Assembly (NCBI GenBank): GCA_017477685.1
Contig: JAFUUT010000018.1
Location: forward strand, 1 to 6,030
Direction: 5' to 3'
From: a bacterium
GTDB lineage: Bacteria; Cyanobacteriota; Vampirovibrionia; Gastranaerophilales; Gastranaerophilaceae
Length of the DNA stretch: 6,030 bases
The position numbers and the translations under genes were made by a program. Position 1 is the first letter of the stretch, and every line of letters starts with the position of its first letter. Of this stretch, positions 4,967-6,030 are shown in pieces. The notes below the pieces were generated by a model. The model did no database searches and was not told the DNA's origin. It saw only the letters and a list, made by a program, of their open reading frames with translations.

Positions 4967-5875
4967 TTATCGTCTGCGAAGTTTTAACAAAAATAGTTCA
5001 TCAAAATCTTTATCCCAACCCATTTTTTTCTTATCTTCCTCGGTTAAATTAAGATATAAATTCCGCATTAATCCCTTTAACTCATTAAATTTCCTGCGAT
5101 CTTCTATTTTCGCATTTGGCAGGGAGTGAGTTCTTTTTGGATTAAAAAAGTAATCAAAACAGAGCCCTGTATTTGTTGCGACTAATCCGTCTCCGCAGCC
5201 GATATATGTATTTTCATTTTGCATTGCGCATATAAAATCTGTAAAATTGTCTATAAATTCCCGGCTCTCTTGTTCCCATAATTTTATATACTGTTTAATT
5301 TCTTTTTGAGTTCTTGCTTTACTGTATCTAATTAATCTGCATTCTCGTTTTGTCGTTTCTATAACTTCTTCCTTTGTCTTAAATGCTTCCATGTTATATA
5401 TATCCGGTATTTCGAGATTGACATATGTATATTTAATCCCGTACTTTTTGCAAAGCTTTTGACGTTCTGAACTCTCTCTTTTGAATTCTACGATTCTTTG
5501 GATTCCGGCTTTTTTTAATTCCTTAAAATCTTTATCTGTATTAGGCATTGCTCCTCTATACACGTTCGGTTCAACCATGGTGGTATGAGGGTAAGAATTA
5601 AAATATTTATGATCCAACGGGATATTATATTTTGTATGCTCCCTTATAAATTCATCTAATTCAAGTTTTGGGATATTGCATTCTCTTTTATATAGAAGAT
5701 AATAAGGTGAAGTATTTTCCCAGTGTTTATCTCTGATATAGTCTAACACAGTCCGCTCGTTGACAGGATCAACGCAGCCAAATTCGTGCCATTCACCCTC
5801 ACAATCGTTATCCGGTCCTTTAAATTGTGGTATGTACTGTTTTTGATTCAAGCAAACAATATTATTTATTTTCAT
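4967..5875 (-). CDS. Cysteine-phosphatase-fold protein with a degenerate CX5R loop (putative pseudophosphatase)
   Basis: 302 residues. From VEPNVYRGAMPNTDKDFKEL (101-120) and GIQRIVEFK (124-132) the order matches dual-specificity/tyrosine phosphatase folds, in which 'lyRg..P' precedes a helix and a 'GI..vi.l' strand. YVNLEIPD (151-158) could supply the acid loop (D158). YIGCGDGLVATNTGL (224-238) fits the P-loop strand and following helix, with C227 as nucleophile. The CX5R Arg should be residue 233 but is Ala (GCA, at 5179-5177), and the usual His before Cys is Gly. Catalysis would therefore be impaired, so a phosphate-binding or regulatory pseudo-enzyme is a reasonable guess. The N-terminal 100 residues (MKINNIVCLNQKQYIPQFKG onward) and C-terminal tail NLTEEDKKKMGWDKDFD (276-292) match nothing I know. 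No signal peptide is evident. Its ATG overlaps the upstream paralogue's stop, with AAGG (5886-5883) 7 bp upstream. Confidence 0.75.
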   Translation of the reverse strand: MKINNIVCLNQKQYIPQFKGPDNDCEGEWHEFGCVDPVNERTVLDYIRDKHWENTSPYYLLYKRECNIPKLELDEFIREHTKYNIPLDHKYFNSYPHTTMVEPNVYRGAMPNTDKDFKELKKAGIQRIVEFKRESSERQKLCKKYGIKYTYVNLEIPDIYNMEAFKTKEEVIETTKRECRLIRYSKARTQKEIKQYIKLWEQESREFIDNFTDFICAMQNENTYIGCGDGLVATNTGLCFDYFFNPKRTHSLPNAKIEDRRKFNELKGLMRNLYLNLTEEDKKKMGWDKDFDELFLLKLRRR

Positions 5876-6030
5876 TTCTTAGCCTTATTTTGCATCCTTA
5901 TTTCTTTTTGGCTGTATTTTATACTTCTTCTGAACCATGATAAAAATTCTCTGTCAAAATTTTCATCCCAGCCCATTTTACGTTTATCTGCGTCTGTCAG
6001 GTTGGCATACAGTTTTTTCATATAGTCTTT
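5872..6030 (-). CDS. 3' end of a paralogue of the downstream phosphatase-like protein
   Basis: On the minus strand the frame is open from the window edge (6030) to a TGA at 5874-5872, giving the last 52 residues of a protein. Its start, KDYMKKLYANLTDADKRKMG, followed by WDENFDREFL, aligns without gaps to residues 267-301 of the next gene, with about 20 of 35 identical by eye. The shared signature is NLT..DK.KMGWD..FD..FL. After the shared RR it carries a 17-residue basic tail (IKYSQKEIRMQNKAKK) that the downstream copy lacks. The stop overlaps the downstream start as ATGA, indicating one transcript and probable translational coupling. Whether this copy keeps the catalytic Arg cannot be seen, because its P-loop lies outside the window. 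Confidence 0.88.
   Translation of the reverse strand, partial: KDYMKKLYANLTDADKRKMGWDENFDREFLSWFRRSIKYSQKEIRMQNKAKK

Noticed and set aside
5786..6025. 79-codon hydrophobic frame on the + strand that looks like a membrane protein
   Set aside because: The minus strand carries the overlapping paralogue pair with conserved residues and an ATGA junction; the hydrophobic reading is the antisense of Lys/Glu-rich codons.
1..6030. CRISPR array, insertion sequence or toxin-antitoxin pair
   Set aside because: No regularly spaced direct repeats, no transposase motifs with terminal inverted repeats, and no small overlapping gene pair of a recognised toxin-antitoxin type were seen.

Overview
The window is AT-rich bacterial DNA that looks chromosomal. 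It has genes on both strands, short intergenic gaps and housekeeping genes (NAD kinase, ftsZ, a leucine tRNA). FtsZ gives the best taxonomic hint: its core and its stretch from 'ALMGIGRAQGEGRA' to 'GEIQITVIATGF' read like cyanobacterial FtsZ. The low GC and the absence of any photosynthetic gene would suit the non-photosynthetic relatives of cyanobacteria (Vampirovibrionia/'Melainabacteria', e.g. gut Gastranaerophilales). This is an inference from remembered family patterns, not a database match; another AT-rich phylum remains possible.

Layout from left to right. Positions 1-396 (+) hold the 3' end of a gene for a lysine/glutamate-rich coiled-coil protein that begins before the window. It converges on a small GIY-YIG nuclease-family gene (414-650, -). 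A 77-bp divergent promoter region separates this from NAD kinase (728-1525, +). A 143-bp gap then carries an extended -10 promoter and two GTAAT/ATTAC palindromes ahead of ftsZ (1669-2832, +, GTG start, good Shine-Dalgarno). A hairpin terminator separates ftsZ from a convergent gene for a secreted beta-sandwich protein (2892-3680, -). A complete tRNA-Leu(CAA) follows (3812-3897, +), with a bidirectional hairpin terminator shared with the next block.

The right third (3954-6030, all -) looks accessory. In transcription order it holds the 3' end of one gene, a full-length paralogue of it whose start codon overlaps the first gene's stop (ATGA), and a gene for an HExxH zinc-metallopeptidase-like protein. 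The full-length paralogue looks like a cysteine-phosphatase-fold protein that keeps the P-loop Cys but has Ala where the catalytic Arg should be.

The most notable observations are: (1) the tandem phosphatase-like pair with a degenerate CX5R loop; (2) the uncharacterised HELLH protein beside it; (3) three genes (GIY-YIG, NAD kinase, secreted protein) whose -10 elements sit so close to the start codon that their mRNAs should be leaderless or nearly so, while ftsZ has a normal leader and SD; and (4) a palindrome overlapping the ftsZ -10 box. I found no CRISPR array, insertion sequence or obvious defence system.
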